64,000 bases of DNA from Amycolatopsis thermalba (lineage in GTDB: Bacteria > Actinomycetota > Actinomycetes > Mycobacteriales > Pseudonocardiaceae), in assembly GCF_003385215.1 (NCBI RefSeq), contig NZ_PQHW01000018.1, forward strand, positions 1 through 64,000. The letters run 5' to 3'. Below, piece by piece: positions 34,930-43,996 of this stretch (positions are counted from its first letter, which is position 1; every line of letters begins with the position of its first letter). The position numbers were made by a program, and so were the translations under genes. The notes under the pieces were generated by a model that worked only from the letters and a program-made list of their open reading frames with translations, ran no database searches and was not told where the DNA came from.

Positions 34930-36413
34930 GCGCCGCCCCCTCCCGCCGTGATCGCGCGGTAGTCGCCCAGATCCAGGGCCCGGGTCCGCAACCGGTACTG
35001 GGTGACCGTGCCGGGCCAGTTGTTGACGATCCGGCCCGCCTCGTTGCGGTACCAGCTGGAGCAACGGGTCCACACCGACCGGCCGAGCTTGCGCTGCAGC
35101 ACGGTGTCGAAGCGGGCGGCGACCTCGGGCTTGACGTCGAGCGCCACCCCCGGCCTGCCCGCCAGCGCCCGCACCGCCTGCACGATGTACCGGGCCTGCG
35201 ATTCGAGCATGGCGACGATCGAGTTGCCACCCAGGTTGGTGTTCGGGCCGTAGACCAGGAAGAGATTCGGAAACCCCGGCACCGTCATACCGAGGTAGGC
35301 CCACGCGCCGTCGCGCCAGGTGCCGGCCAGGTCCGCGCCGCCGCGGCCGCGCACCGTCATCGGCGCCAGGAAGTCGGTGGCGCGGAACCCGGTGCCGTAG
35401 ATCAGGGCGTCCGCCTCGTGCACCACGCCGTCGGCGGTGCGCACGCCCTCGGGCACGATCTCGACGATCTTCTCCGTCTCCACCGACACGTTCGGCCGGG
35501 TCAGGGCCGGGTAGTAGTCGTTGGAGAACAACGCGCGCTTGCACCCGGGGTCGTAGTCCGGGGTGAGCTTGGCGCGCAGCTCCGGGTCCGGCACCTGGCT
35601 CTCGCGGTGCCGGTTCGCCAGCCGTTCCAGGTACCGGCGCACCAGCGGGAGATCGACGAGCCCGAGCGAGAGGAACTCGCAGATCAGCCAGATGCGGAAC
35701 CGCTCGATCTTCTGGGTGACCGGCAGGCGGCGGAACAGCGCGCGGTGCCACCGCCGGTACGCCACGTCGTTCTTGGGCACGATCCACGGCGCCGAGCGCT
35801 GGAACACCGTGACGTGCCCCGCGATCCGCTGCAGCCGGGGCACGAACTGGATCGCGCTCGCGCCGGTGCCGATCACGGCCACCCGCTTGCCGGCGAGGTC
35901 GGCCTGGTGGTCCCAGGCCGCGGAGTGGAAGGCCGGTCCGCGGAAGGACTCGCGGCCGGCGATGTCGGGCAGCGCCGGGCGGGACAGCTGCCCCACCGCG
36001 GGCACCAGGACGTCGGCCTCGAGCACCTCGCCGGCCTCGGTGCGCACCCGCCACCGGCCGGTGCTCTCGTCGAACTCGGCCCCGGCCACGCCGGTGCCGA
36101 ACCGGATCCGGCCGGTCACCCCGTACTCGCGGGCGACGTCCTCGAGGTAGGTCTTGATGTCGGCCTGCAGGGAGAACCGCATCGGCCAGTCGGGGTTGGG
36201 CCGGTGGGAGAAGGAGTACAGCGGCGACGGGATGTCGCAGCCGGCGCCGGGGTAGGTGTTCTCCCGCCACACCCCGCCGATCTCGTCCGCTCGCTCCAGG
36301 ATCGTGAAGTCACCGAAACCCGCGCGGACCAGTTCGGTCGCGACGGCCAGGCCGCCGAAACCGGCGCCGATGATCAGGACGGACGGCGGTCGGGGTGCGG
36401 TGCTGCGTGCCAT
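34926..36413 (-). CDS. Flavin-binding Baeyer-Villiger-type monooxygenase
   Basis: A 495-residue FAD/NADPH monooxygenase. The FAD fold G-A-G-F-G-G is near the N-terminus, the fingerprint F-R-G-P-A-F-H-S-A-A-W-D near residue 155, the NADPH fold G-T-G-A-S-A-I-Q near 180, and the late motif A-L-I-Y-G-T-G-F-R-A-T-D-F. It inserts oxygen next to ketones or oxidises heteroatoms. It is first in an operon with the cholesterol oxidase and divergent from an AraC regulator. Confidence 0.93.
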   Translation of the reverse strand: MARSTAPRPPSVLIIGAGFGGLAVATELVRAGFGDFTILERADEIGGVWRENTYPGAGCDIPSPLYSFSHRPNPDWPMRFSLQADIKTYLEDVAREYGVTGRIRFGTGVAGAEFDESTGRWRVRTEAGEVLEADVLVPAVGQLSRPALPDIAGRESFRGPAFHSAAWDHQADLAGKRVAVIGTGASAIQFVPRLQRIAGHVTVFQRSAPWIVPKNDVAYRRWHRALFRRLPVTQKIERFRIWLICEFLSLGLVDLPLVRRYLERLANRHRESQVPDPELRAKLTPDYDPGCKRALFSNDYYPALTRPNVSVETEKIVEIVPEGVRTADGVVHEADALIYGTGFRATDFLAPMTVRGRGGADLAGTWRDGAWAYLGMTVPGFPNLFLVYGPNTNLGGNSIVAMLESQARYIVQAVRALAGRPGVALDVKPEVAARFDTVLQRKLGRSVWTRCSSWYRNEAGRIVNNWPGTVTQYRLRTRALDLGDYRAITAGGGGA

Positions 36414-36449
36414 GCTGCTCCTCGGCGGTGAGTGGGGCTACTCCACAGT

Positions 36450-36467
36450 AAGTGCTCGCGGTCACTT
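36450..36467. promoter_or_regulatory. AAGTG-N8-CACTT inverted repeat between the monooxygenase and AraC genes
   Basis: AAGTG (36450-36454) and CACTT (36463-36467) lie in the 141-bp divergent intergenic region, nested inside a GTGGGG/CCCCAC pair. It is a possible regulator site, weakly supported. Confidence 0.35.
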
Positions 36468-36554
36468 CCCCACAGAGACCACCGGCCAGAAAACCGAGAT
36501 TTTCGGCCACCCCCGCCCGCGTGCCGCCGACCGGCGGAATCCATACTTCCGGCC

Positions 36555-37595
36555 ATGGCTCAGCTCCTGCCGGTCGCCGTCCGTGACTGGGACTTCCCGC
36601 GCGGGGTCGCCAGCGTCGCGCTGCTCGTGCGGTTCGGGGCCGAGCGCGGGGTGCCCCGCGACGCCCTGCTGCGCGGCACCGGGCTGCCGCCGTCGCGCCT
36701 GGACGACCCGGCGGCGCAGGTCGACGCCCACCAGGAGCTGACGGTCGCGCGCAACCTCGTCCGGGAATTCGGCGACCCGCCGGGCCTGGGGCTGGAGGCC
36801 GGGGTGCGGTACCGGGTCACCACGTTCGGCGTGTTCGGGTTCGCCTGCATCAGCAGCCCGACCCTGCGGGACGCGATCACCTTCGCCCTGCGCTACCTCG
36901 ACCTCAGCTTCATCTTCTGCCTCCCGGTGGTCGAGCTGGCCGACGACGAGCTGCGGTTCGAGCTGCGGGACGACGGCCTGCCGCACGACGTGCGCCGGTT
37001 CCTGCTGGAGCGCGACATCACTGCCATCCACACGGTGATGCACGACCTGCTGCCCGGTGGTCTGCACGTCCGGCGCCTGCAGTTCCGCTTTCCCGCGCCA
37101 CCCGATCCGGCCCGCTACGCGGAGGTGTTCGGCTTCCGGCCGGCGTTCGGCGCGCCCGCGCACCACGTCGCCATCGACGCCGCGTCCCTGGGGCAGCCGC
37201 TGCCGCAGGCCAGCGCGCACACCGTCGCGTTGTGCGAGGCGCAGTGCCGCGAGCTGGTCAGCCGCCGCCGGGCCCGCTCCGGCATCGCGCACCAGGTGCG
37301 GGACAAGCTGATCCGCGTCGGCGGCACGCTCGCGATGGAAGACGTGGCGCGGGAGCTGAACATCAGCACGCGCACGCTGCGGCGGCGGCTGGAGGACGCG
37401 GGCACCAGTTTCCGCGGTCTGCTCGACGAGGTCCGGCAGGCGCTGGCCGAGGAGATGCTCGCGACCGGCGCGCTGTCCGTGGAGGACGTGGCGCTGCGGC
37501 TGGGGTACGCGGAGGCGTCCAGTTTCATCTACGCGTTCCGCCGCTGGACCGGCACCACCCCGGCGCGGTACCTGCGGGCCGGGAAACGGGCCTGA
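36555..37595 (+). CDS. AraC-family regulator with arabinose-binding-like N-terminal domain
   Basis: A 346-residue regulator: an Arabinose_bd-type domain (about 25-210: G-L-G-L-E-A-G-V-R-Y, T-F-G-V-F-G-F-A) and a C-terminal double HTH (M-E-D-V-A-R-E-L-N-I-S-T-R-T-L-R-R-R-L; V-A-L-R-L-G-Y-A-E-A-S-S-F-I-Y-A-F-R-R-W). This OruR/Rv1395-like subgroup often controls divergent monooxygenase genes. ATG 36555 fits the domain start. It probably activates the adjacent monooxygenase/oxidase operon. Confidence 0.92.
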   Translation: MAQLLPVAVRDWDFPRGVASVALLVRFGAERGVPRDALLRGTGLPPSRLDDPAAQVDAHQELTVARNLVREFGDPPGLGLEAGVRYRVTTFGVFGFACISSPTLRDAITFALRYLDLSFIFCLPVVELADDELRFELRDDGLPHDVRRFLLERDITAIHTVMHDLLPGGLHVRRLQFRFPAPPDPARYAEVFGFRPAFGAPAHHVAIDAASLGQPLPQASAHTVALCEAQCRELVSRRRARSGIAHQVRDKLIRVGGTLAMEDVARELNISTRTLRRRLEDAGTSFRGLLDEVRQALAEEMLATGALSVEDVALRLGYAEASSFIYAFRRWTGTTPARYLRAGKRA

Positions 37596-37693
37596 CTTTT
37601 CGTCCGGTTTCGACGGTGCGACACGGCTGTCAGGTGTCAACCACGCGATTCCGGGGTAGATCAAGGGTCTCTTCAGCTGCGAGGAGGCCGCAC

Positions 37694-38491
37694 ATGTTGA
37701 CGCTGCTCCAGCCCGCGCGCGAAGCGGGCGAAACGATCCGCACGGCGACCCGCGAGCACCTGTTGCTGGCGCTGCTGGACATCCCGCGACTACTGCGTCA
37801 TCCGATCTGGCGGCCGGAGGATCCGGACGAGGGCGCCGGGCTGGGCGTGGTGCTGGTGCCCGGTTTCGGGTTCGGCGATCGCAGCCTGACCCTGGCCGGC
37901 GCGTGGCTGAAAGCGCGTGGCTACCGGCCGTCCGGGTCACGGATCGGTCTCAACGTCGGGTGCACCACGGAGCTGGTCGACCGGATCGAGGCGCGGCTGG
38001 AGCGGCACGCCGAGGACACCGGTGGCCGCGTCGTCCTCATCGGGCAGAGCCGCGGCGGCTGGCTGGCGCGGCTGGCCGCGATCCGCCGGCCGGATCTGGT
38101 GCGCGGACTGGTGATGCTGGGCAGCCCGGTGCTCGATCCGCTCGGCGCGCACCCGAAGGTGGTGCGCGTGGCCCGCCTCCTCGCCCGTCTGTCCACTTTG
38201 GGCGTTCCCGGCCTGATGGACCCGGACTGCTTCACCGGCTCGTGCTACGACGAGAACATGAAGTCGCTGGCCGCTCCCCTGCCGCCGGAAGTGCCCGCGC
38301 TGGCGGTGTACTCGCGCGCGGACACGATCGCGCCGTGGCAGCTGTGCCAGGACCCCTACGCCGAGTGCGTCGAGGTCCGCAGCACGCACACCGGGATGGG
38401 CCTGGACCCGGACTTCTACGTCGCCGCCGCGCCGCGCCTGGCGCGCTGGGCGCGGGCCGGCGACACCGCGGAGCTGTCGCGGGCGAGCTGA
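37694..38491 (+). CDS. Alpha/beta hydrolase, lipase/esterase-like
   Basis: A 265-residue hydrolase. The nucleophile elbow reads G-Q-S-R-G-G; a late S-T-H-T-G-M supplies the histidine; D-P-D or D-T near Y-S-R-A-D-T may supply the acid. The fold begins V-V-L-V-P-G-F-G-F-G. GAGGAGG precedes ATG 37694. No signal peptide. Related actinobacterial proteins are annotated only as alpha/beta hydrolases; the substrate is unknown. Confidence 0.85.
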   Translation: MLTLLQPAREAGETIRTATREHLLLALLDIPRLLRHPIWRPEDPDEGAGLGVVLVPGFGFGDRSLTLAGAWLKARGYRPSGSRIGLNVGCTTELVDRIEARLERHAEDTGGRVVLIGQSRGGWLARLAAIRRPDLVRGLVMLGSPVLDPLGAHPKVVRVARLLARLSTLGVPGLMDPDCFTGSCYDENMKSLAAPLPPEVPALAVYSRADTIAPWQLCQDPYAECVEVRSTHTGMGLDPDFYVAAAPRLARWARAGDTAELSRAS

Positions 38492-38513
38492 GCCGGTCCG
38501 GCAGGATCGGGGC

Positions 38514-39626
38514 ATGACGGAATGGGCACGCGGGATCGGCACGGGGTGGGTCCTGGACGGGCCGGTGCCGGGTCCGGACACCGACGAGTTCGCCGACCCC
38601 GGCGAGATCACGGCGGCGCTGACCGCCGCGCCGGGTGATTCGCTGCTGGCGGTGCAGCACCCGCACCGCAGGCCGGGCGGCACCACGCTGCGGGAAGCGC
38701 TGCCCGCGGCGCGGGCGATGCTGGACCGGTTGCGGGAGCGGGACTACCGGCCGGTGCGCGACGTCGTGGCGCCCTACCGGATCGCCGGGCGCGACGGGAC
38801 CGCGGCGGGGGTGCTGTGCCTGGTCGATCCGTCGGCGGTCGGGGCGCGGATCCGGCACGGCGAGGAGGTCCACGCCGGTGTGGTCGCGGAACGCGCCGCC
38901 GCCCTGCGAGCGCTGGGCTGCGCGACCAGCGCGGCGATGCTGGTGCCGGTCTCCGGCGCGGGCCTCACGTCCGCCGCGCTCGGCGCGATGCGCGGGAACC
39001 CCGCCGTGGACCTGACCGACCGCGCCGGCCGCTCGCACCGGTTGTGGCTGACGGGTCCCGGCGCCGAGCAGGACCGGCTGCTCGACGCGGTGCGCGCCGC
39101 TCCGCTGCTGGTGGCCGACGGCAACCACCGGGTCGCCGCGGCGGCCGAAGCGGGCACCCCGCTTCTGGCGCTGGTGACGGCGGGACCGGACCTGCGCATC
39201 GGCGCGATCCACCGCACGATCAGCGGCACCGGCCTGACGGCGCCCGATCTGGCGTCCGCGTGGCGCGCCGCGGGCCTGGCGGTCCGCGAGGTGTCCGAAG
39301 TGGACGCTCCGGCCCCGGGCACGGTCGCGGTCACCGCCCGCGGCGGCGCGCTGGTGGTCGGACTGCCAGGCGGGCCCGTCCACGCCGTGGTGGAGAACCT
39401 GCTGCTGGCGCGGGCGCTCGGCCTGGACCCGGAGGGCCCGCACGTGCACGCGCTACCCGGCGGGCACGCTCCCGGACCGGGGACGGACGCCGTACTGCGT
39501 CTGGCGGCCGTCCCGCTGTCCGAAGTGCTCGCCGCACACGCCCAGGGCCGCCGGATGCCGCGCAAGAGCACGTATTTCACCCCGAAACCGCGCAGCGGCC
39601 TGCTGCTGGCCGCGCTGGAGGCGTGA
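38514..39626 (+). CDS. DUF1015-family protein
   Basis: A 370-residue protein with the family signatures Q-H-P-H-R, V-A-D-G-N-H-R in the middle and the C-terminal K-S-T-Y-F-T-P-K-P-R-S-G-L. DUF1015 proteins are often near serine or phosphoglycerate metabolism genes, but the activity is unknown. It starts 22 bp after the hydrolase stop, so co-transcription is likely. It ends two bases from the stop of the convergent amidohydrolase. Confidence 0.85.
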   Translation: MTEWARGIGTGWVLDGPVPGPDTDEFADPGEITAALTAAPGDSLLAVQHPHRRPGGTTLREALPAARAMLDRLRERDYRPVRDVVAPYRIAGRDGTAAGVLCLVDPSAVGARIRHGEEVHAGVVAERAAALRALGCATSAAMLVPVSGAGLTSAALGAMRGNPAVDLTDRAGRSHRLWLTGPGAEQDRLLDAVRAAPLLVADGNHRVAAAAEAGTPLLALVTAGPDLRIGAIHRTISGTGLTAPDLASAWRAAGLAVREVSEVDAPAPGTVAVTARGGALVVGLPGGPVHAVVENLLLARALGLDPEGPHVHALPGGHAPGPGTDAVLRLAAVPLSEVLAAHAQGRRMPRKSTYFTPKPRSGLLLAALEA

Positions 39627-39627
39627 C

Positions 39628-41280
39628 TCAGACCGGCACCGGCCCGTCCGCCCGCAGCGACCCGGCGCCGTGCACGCACCGGCCGCCCACGAAGGTCGCC
39701 AGCACGCCGATCTCGCTGATCCGCGCGCTGGGCACCGTCGTCGGGTCGTCGTCCAGCAGCACCATGTCCGCGCGCAGGCCCGCGGCGAGCCGGCCGCGTT
39801 CGTGTTCCTGGTGCGAGGCCCACGCCGGGTGCGCGGTGCAGGAACGCAGCGCTTCGGTGGCGTCCACCCGCTCGTCCGGGCTCAGCACGACCCCGGCGCT
39901 GGTGGTCCGCTCGACCATGGACCGCAGGCCGGCCAGCGGCGCGCCCACCCCGACGCAGGGCCGGTCGGAGCTGCCCGGCACCCGCAACCCGGCGTCCACA
40001 AAGGACTTGTGCCGGTACAGCCACGGCACCCGCGCCGGCCCGAGCGCCTCGGCCATCGTGTCGCCGATCTCGTACAGGAACCGCGCCTGCGGCACCGGGA
40101 CCACGCCGAGCGCGACCAGCCGCGGCAGCTGGTCCGGGCGCACCATCGCGGCGTGCTCGATGCGGTGGCGCACGTCCGGGCGCGGCAGCACCCGCTGCGC
40201 CTCCTCGAACGCGTCCAGCGTCAGGTCGATCGCCCGGTCGCCGATCGCGTGCGCGGCCACCCGCCAGCCGCTGCGGTGCGCGGCGATGATCGCCTCCCGC
40301 AGCACCTTCGGATCGTCCTGCAGCACCCCGAGGCCGCCGTGCGAGCAGAACGGTTCGGTCAGGGCGGCGGTGCGGCTGCTCAGCGCGCCGTCGGTGAAGA
40401 TCTTCATCGGCCCCAGCCGCAGGAACTCGTCGCCGAACCCGCTGCGCAGCCCCAGGTCCACGCCGACCGACCCGGTGTCGGCGGGGTTGCCGCCGAGCGG
40501 GTGCAGCACCTCGCTGGCCGGCATCAGCTCGACCCGCAACGGCAGCGCCCCGCGCTCCCGCGCCAGGTGGTAGGCCGACGCCTCGGCCGGGCTGTGCCCG
40601 ATCCAGCCGCCGCCGATCCCGGCCTCGGTCACCGCGGTCAGCCCCTCGGTGACGTACACCTTCGCGGCGCGCTCGATCGCGGCCGCCAGCTCCTCCACCG
40701 GATACGGCTTGACCAGGGCGTCCACCAGCTGCTGGGCCTGCTCGGCGAGCAGCCCGGTCGGCGCGCCGTCGTCGTCGCGGGCCACGACGCCGCCCTCCGG
40801 CACGCGCGCCGACCCGTCGAGCACCCCGGCCTGGGCGAGGATCGCCGAGCTGACCGTGCACATGTGGGCGGAGCGGTGCTTGAGCCACACCGGCCGCCCG
40901 CCGCCGGCGCGGTCCAGCGCGGCGCGGTCCGGGTGCCCGCCCAGCACGAAGTCGTCGTACTTCGAGCCGATCACCCACGCGTCGGCGGGCAGCTCGGCGG
41001 CCCGGGCGGCGACCGTGTCGTACAGCTCGTCCAGCGTCCGGCACACGGACAGGTCGATCTCGGCCAGCGACAGGCCGTACCAGACCATGTGGTTGTGCGC
41101 GTCGGCGAACCCCGGCGTGAGCACCGCGCCGTCCCCGTCGACCACGGTGCGCGCGGGCAGCCTCGCGACCTCCTCGTCGACCCCGACGATCCGCCCGTGC
41201 AGCACGCCCACGGTGTGCGCGCGGGGACGCTCGTCGGACACGGTCAGCGCACGGACGTTGCGCACCAGCAGGTCGAGCAC
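39628..41280 (-). CDS. Amidohydrolase, YtcJ-like (Amidohydro_3)
   Basis: A 550-residue metal-dependent hydrolase: N-terminal strand-rich cap, H-x-H-like site in T-P-G-F-A-D-A-H-N-H-M, K-I-F-T-D-G-A-L-S-S-R, A-I-G-D-R-A-I-D, R-I-E-H-A-A-M, and the closing G-L-R-A-D-M-V-L-L-D. It belongs to the NfdA/YtcJ exoenzyme-like group acting on N-substituted amides. GTG 41280 follows GAGAGGA; the frame is open further upstream but not conserved there. Confidence 0.9.
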   Translation of the reverse strand: MLDLLVRNVRALTVSDERPRAHTVGVLHGRIVGVDEEVARLPARTVVDGDGAVLTPGFADAHNHMVWYGLSLAEIDLSVCRTLDELYDTVAARAAELPADAWVIGSKYDDFVLGGHPDRAALDRAGGGRPVWLKHRSAHMCTVSSAILAQAGVLDGSARVPEGGVVARDDDGAPTGLLAEQAQQLVDALVKPYPVEELAAAIERAAKVYVTEGLTAVTEAGIGGGWIGHSPAEASAYHLARERGALPLRVELMPASEVLHPLGGNPADTGSVGVDLGLRSGFGDEFLRLGPMKIFTDGALSSRTAALTEPFCSHGGLGVLQDDPKVLREAIIAAHRSGWRVAAHAIGDRAIDLTLDAFEEAQRVLPRPDVRHRIEHAAMVRPDQLPRLVALGVVPVPQARFLYEIGDTMAEALGPARVPWLYRHKSFVDAGLRVPGSSDRPCVGVGAPLAGLRSMVERTTSAGVVLSPDERVDATEALRSCTAHPAWASHQEHERGRLAAGLRADMVLLDDDPTTVPSARISEIGVLATFVGGRCVHGAGSLRADGPVPV

Positions 41281-41358
41281 GGGGAATCCTCTCGGTTCGG
41301 CAGCCCTTCCCCCGCAGACTAGGGGGCCGGGCCGCCGGACCGCACGCACCAGCGCCGA

Positions 41359-41377
41359 GCCGTATAGGTCGTTATAC
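41359..41377 (+). repeat. Dispersed 19-bp repeat, copy 3
   Basis: Identical to the 19-mers at 5570-5588 and 15173-15191. It lies 78 bp upstream of the amidohydrolase start and about 65-80 bp before a broken esterase gene. Confidence 0.85.
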
Positions 41378-41439
41378 GCAGGTCCGGGCCTCGCGGTAGG
41401 CGTCGACCGCAGCTCCTCGAGATCGTCCACAGGCAGGCC

Positions 41440-42182
41440 CATCGCGTCTCCGGCCTGGAACCCGCCGCGCAGGCCTTCGCCGAGGCCACCGGCACGCTGC
41501 CGGTCCTCTACATCCACGGGGCGGGCTGGGTGTTCGGCAACGCGCACACCCACGACCGGCTGATCCGCGAGATCGCCGCCGGCCCCGGCGCGGCGGTTGT
41601 CTTCCCGGACTACGACCGCTCCCCCGAGGCGCGCCACCCGGTCGCGCTCGAGCAGAACTACGCGGCGGCCCGGTGGATCGTGGCGCACGGCGCGGAGCAC
41701 GACCTGGACGCGAGCCGCCTGGCGATCGCCGGTGACTCGGGGGGTGGGAACACGACCGCGGCCGTGACGATCCTGGCCAAGCAGCGCGGCGACGTGACCT
41801 TCCGCCGGCAGGTGCTGTTCTACCCGGTCACCGACGCGAGTTTCGACACCGGCTCCTACCGGCAGTTCGCCACCGGCTACTTCCTCGCGTGCGACGGCAT
41901 GACTTGGGGACCCGGCCCCGCGCGGAGATCACCGCCTCACCGCTGCGGGCGAGCCTGGACGAGCTGGCCGGCACTGGTGATCACCGCCGAGGCCGACGTG
42001 CTCCGCGACGAGGGCGAGGCGTATGCGAACAAGCTGCGCCGGGCCGGTGTCCCCGTCACCGCCGTGCGCTATCAGAGCGTCATCCACGACTTCGTGATGC
42101 TCAACGCGCTGCGCGGGACCAACGCCGCGGAAGCCGCGATCGCCAGGCGGTCGCGGTGCTGAAGCAGGCCCTGCGGGACTGA
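41440..42182 (+). pseudogene. Broken HSL-type alpha/beta hydrolase (acetylesterase/lipase family)
   Basis: Homology begins at L-E-P-A-A-Q-A-F-A-E-A-T and jumps directly to T-L-P-V-L-Y-I-H-G-A-G-W, missing about 50 residues normally between. G-D-S-G-G-G (nucleophile) follows. After G-Y-F-L-A-C-D-G-M about ten residues are lost and the frame shifts (R-A-E-I-T-A-S-P-L-R-A-S-L-D-E-L-A-G), returns for I-T-A-E-A-D-V-L-R-D-E-G-E-A-Y, and shifts again before A-V-L-K-Q-A-L. No start codon is evident. This is a multiply damaged gene. Confidence 0.82.
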
Positions 42183-42247
42183 TCCCCGACGGGGCAGCCG
42201 CCCCGCCAGGCCGGGTGCTGGCTTCGCCACTGGCGCGGAGCAGGCGC

Positions 42248-42700
42248 TCAGCCGCTCCGGTCGGTCGCCGCGATGACCCGTGCCAGCGCGGCGTGCAGCT
42301 GCTCCAGCTCGGCGACCTCCATCCCGAGCGTCTCCACCACCCGGTACGGGATCTTCTCGGCTTCGGCGCGCAGGGCGCGGCCGGACTCGGTCAGGTCGAC
42401 CGTCAGCGCCCGCTCGTCGGAGCGGTTGCGTTCCCGCGTCAGGTAGCCCAGCGCCTCCAGTCGCTTGAGCAGGGGCGACAGCGTGGCGGGTTCCTGGCGC
42501 AGGGTCTCGGACAGGTCCTTCACCGACCGCGGCGCGCGGTCCCACAGCGCGAGCAGCACCAGGTACTGCGGGTGCGTGAGGCCGTAGGGCTTGAGCAGCG
42601 GCCGGTAGATCCCGATGACGCTGCGGGAGGCCACGGACAGGGCGAAGCACACCTGCCGGTCCAGCGCCAGCGGGTCCTCGCCCAGGTCGATCGCGGTCAT
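42248..42700 (-). CDS. MarR-family regulator of the OhrR type
   Basis: A 150-residue regulator with L-D-R-Q-V-C-F-A-L-S-V-A-S-R, whose Cys matches the peroxide-sensing N-terminal cysteine of OhrR, and Y-G-L-T-H-P-Q-Y-L-V-L-L-A-L-W, typical of that branch. The wing contains R-S-D-E-R-A. ATG 42700 begins the conserved region. No ohr gene is adjacent; the divergent neighbour is a DUF5313 membrane protein, so regulation may be autogenous or of that gene. Confidence 0.88.
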   Translation of the reverse strand: MTAIDLGEDPLALDRQVCFALSVASRSVIGIYRPLLKPYGLTHPQYLVLLALWDRAPRSVKDLSETLRQEPATLSPLLKRLEALGYLTRERNRSDERALTVDLTESGRALRAEAEKIPYRVVETLGMEVAELEQLHAALARVIAATDRSG

Positions 42701-42725
42701 GTGGCCCAGCCTACTCCCGTCGCTG

Positions 42726-42748
42726 AGTGCGCTGATATTTAACGCACT
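42726..42748. promoter_or_regulatory. Inverted repeat AGTGCG-N11-CGCACT between ohrR-like and DUF5313 genes
   Basis: Arms at 42726-42731 and 42743-42748 surround AT-rich CTGATATTTAA, the only AT-rich patch in the region. It is a likely MarR-family operator overlapping a promoter for the regulator. Confidence 0.55.
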
Positions 42749-42772
42749 AACTTTTAGGGTACTGTCGAAGGC

Positions 42773-43168
42773 GTGACCGAGCGCCGACGCCCCCATCCCC
42801 TCCAGTGGCTGTGGTACGCCCTCGGCGGCCGCCTCCCGGAGGCGCACCGCTCCTGGGTCCTGCACGACGTGACCGCCAAGACCTGGCTGTGGCGGCACGC
42901 GGCCCGGGCCTCGGTGCTGCTCCTGCCGCTGATGCTGGTCTGGCTGCTGCTGCCGGGCCCGCTCACGCTGCGGCTGAGCCTGGTGCTCATGGCGGGGCTC
43001 GTCGGGTTCTTCTACTCGCTGGTCTACGCCGAGGAAAGCGGCGAGAACCGGCTCCGCAAGCACGGCTACCCCTACGGCACCGGACGCCGGACCCGCGCCG
43101 CGGCGAGGGACGAGGCCGAGCGCGAGGTCAAGGAGCGCTACATCGCGCGCTACCGCTCACCGGAGTGA
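42773..43168 (+). CDS. DUF5313-like small membrane protein
   Basis: A 131-residue protein: N-terminal R-P-H-P-L-Q-W-L-W-Y-A-L-G-G-R-L-P, two TM helices (about 46-62 and 66-84), then a basic cytoplasmic tail with K-H-G-Y-P-Y-G-T-G-R and E-V-K-E-R-Y. It matches the pattern I know from actinobacterial DUF5313. GTG 42773 lies 12 nt after a TAGGGT hexamer, so the leader is short. Function unknown. The hairpin overlapping its stop looks like a terminator. Confidence 0.8.
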   Translation: MTERRRPHPLQWLWYALGGRLPEAHRSWVLHDVTAKTWLWRHAARASVLLLPLMLVWLLLPGPLTLRLSLVLMAGLVGFFYSLVYAEESGENRLRKHGYPYGTGRRTRAAARDEAEREVKERYIARYRSPE

Positions 43169-43178
43169 GCGGTAGCGC
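43147..43178. terminator. Hairpin terminator overlapping the DUF5313 stop
   Basis: GCGCTACCGCTCAC (43147-43160), loop CGGA, GTGAGCGGTAGCGC (43165-43178): perfect 14-bp stem that includes the TGA. It lies between convergent genes and could serve both. Confidence 0.8.
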
Positions 43179-43218
43179 CCGTACCGCGCCGCGGTGAGCC
43201 GGCCGGCTCGCTCGCGGT

Positions 43219-43815
43219 CTAGACCTCGATCGCCCGGTGGGCGCGGCGCAGCTGCAGGCCGAACCAGAGCGCGCCGGCGCCGCGCAGCACCAGGGCGATG
43301 CCGAGCCAGATCGCGAGCGTGAGGATCGTCAGGTCCGGCCAGACCAGGGCCACCACGCCGATCAGCAGCGTGACCACGCCCAGGCCGAGCCACAGGCCCC
43401 ACATCGGCAGGCGCCGCCGCCACGCCACGGCCGCCGCGATCTGCCCGGCACCGGCCACCACGAACCCGATGCCGACCACCACCGCCAGCGTGAGCAGGGT
43501 GATCCCCGGCCAGGCGAGCGCGATCATCCCGACCGCGATCCAGACGGCGCCGAGCAGGTAGGACGGCCAGCGCGTGCGGTGCCGCCCGGCGGTGAGGATC
43601 TCGTCGATGCCCTCGAACAGCAACGCGATCGCGACGATCACGGCCAGCGTCCCCACCGCGACGGCCAGGTTCACCAGCAGGAGCACCCCGAGCACCGCGG
43701 TGGCGGCGCCGAGCAGGGCGACCATCCACCACCGCCCGGTCACCCGCCGCAGCTCGCGGCCCACCCCGGCACCGGAGATCACCCGGAACGCCCCGTAGGG
43801 CTGATCGGCGGCCAT
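43219..43815 (-). CDS. HdeD-family (DUF308) membrane protein
   Basis: A 198-residue protein with three pairs of TM helices, each pair ending in a W-P-G/W-P-D turn (A-W-P-G-I-T-L-L-T-L; V-W-P-D-L-T-I-L-T-L), the repeat typical of HdeD/DUF308 proteins linked to acid resistance in E. coli. R-W-W-M-V-A-L-L-G opens the first helix. Role in this organism unknown. Confidence 0.88.
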   Translation of the reverse strand: MAADQPYGAFRVISGAGVGRELRRVTGRWWMVALLGAATAVLGVLLLVNLAVAVGTLAVIVAIALLFEGIDEILTAGRHRTRWPSYLLGAVWIAVGMIALAWPGITLLTLAVVVGIGFVVAGAGQIAAAVAWRRRLPMWGLWLGLGVVTLLIGVVALVWPDLTILTLAIWLGIALVLRGAGALWFGLQLRRAHRAIEV

Positions 43816-43996
43816 GCCCGCTCCCTTCCCGCGATTCCCGGATCACGGTAAGCGCCGCCGGCACCGGCCGCACTTCGCGAACTCCCCGGGATACCAACGG
43901 AATCCGGGATTGATCACCGGTTGCGTCGTTCGGCGGCTTGTGGAACGCCGCACCCGCTGATTGCGTCGAACGGCGAACGAGTCATGGGGGTGGCAC

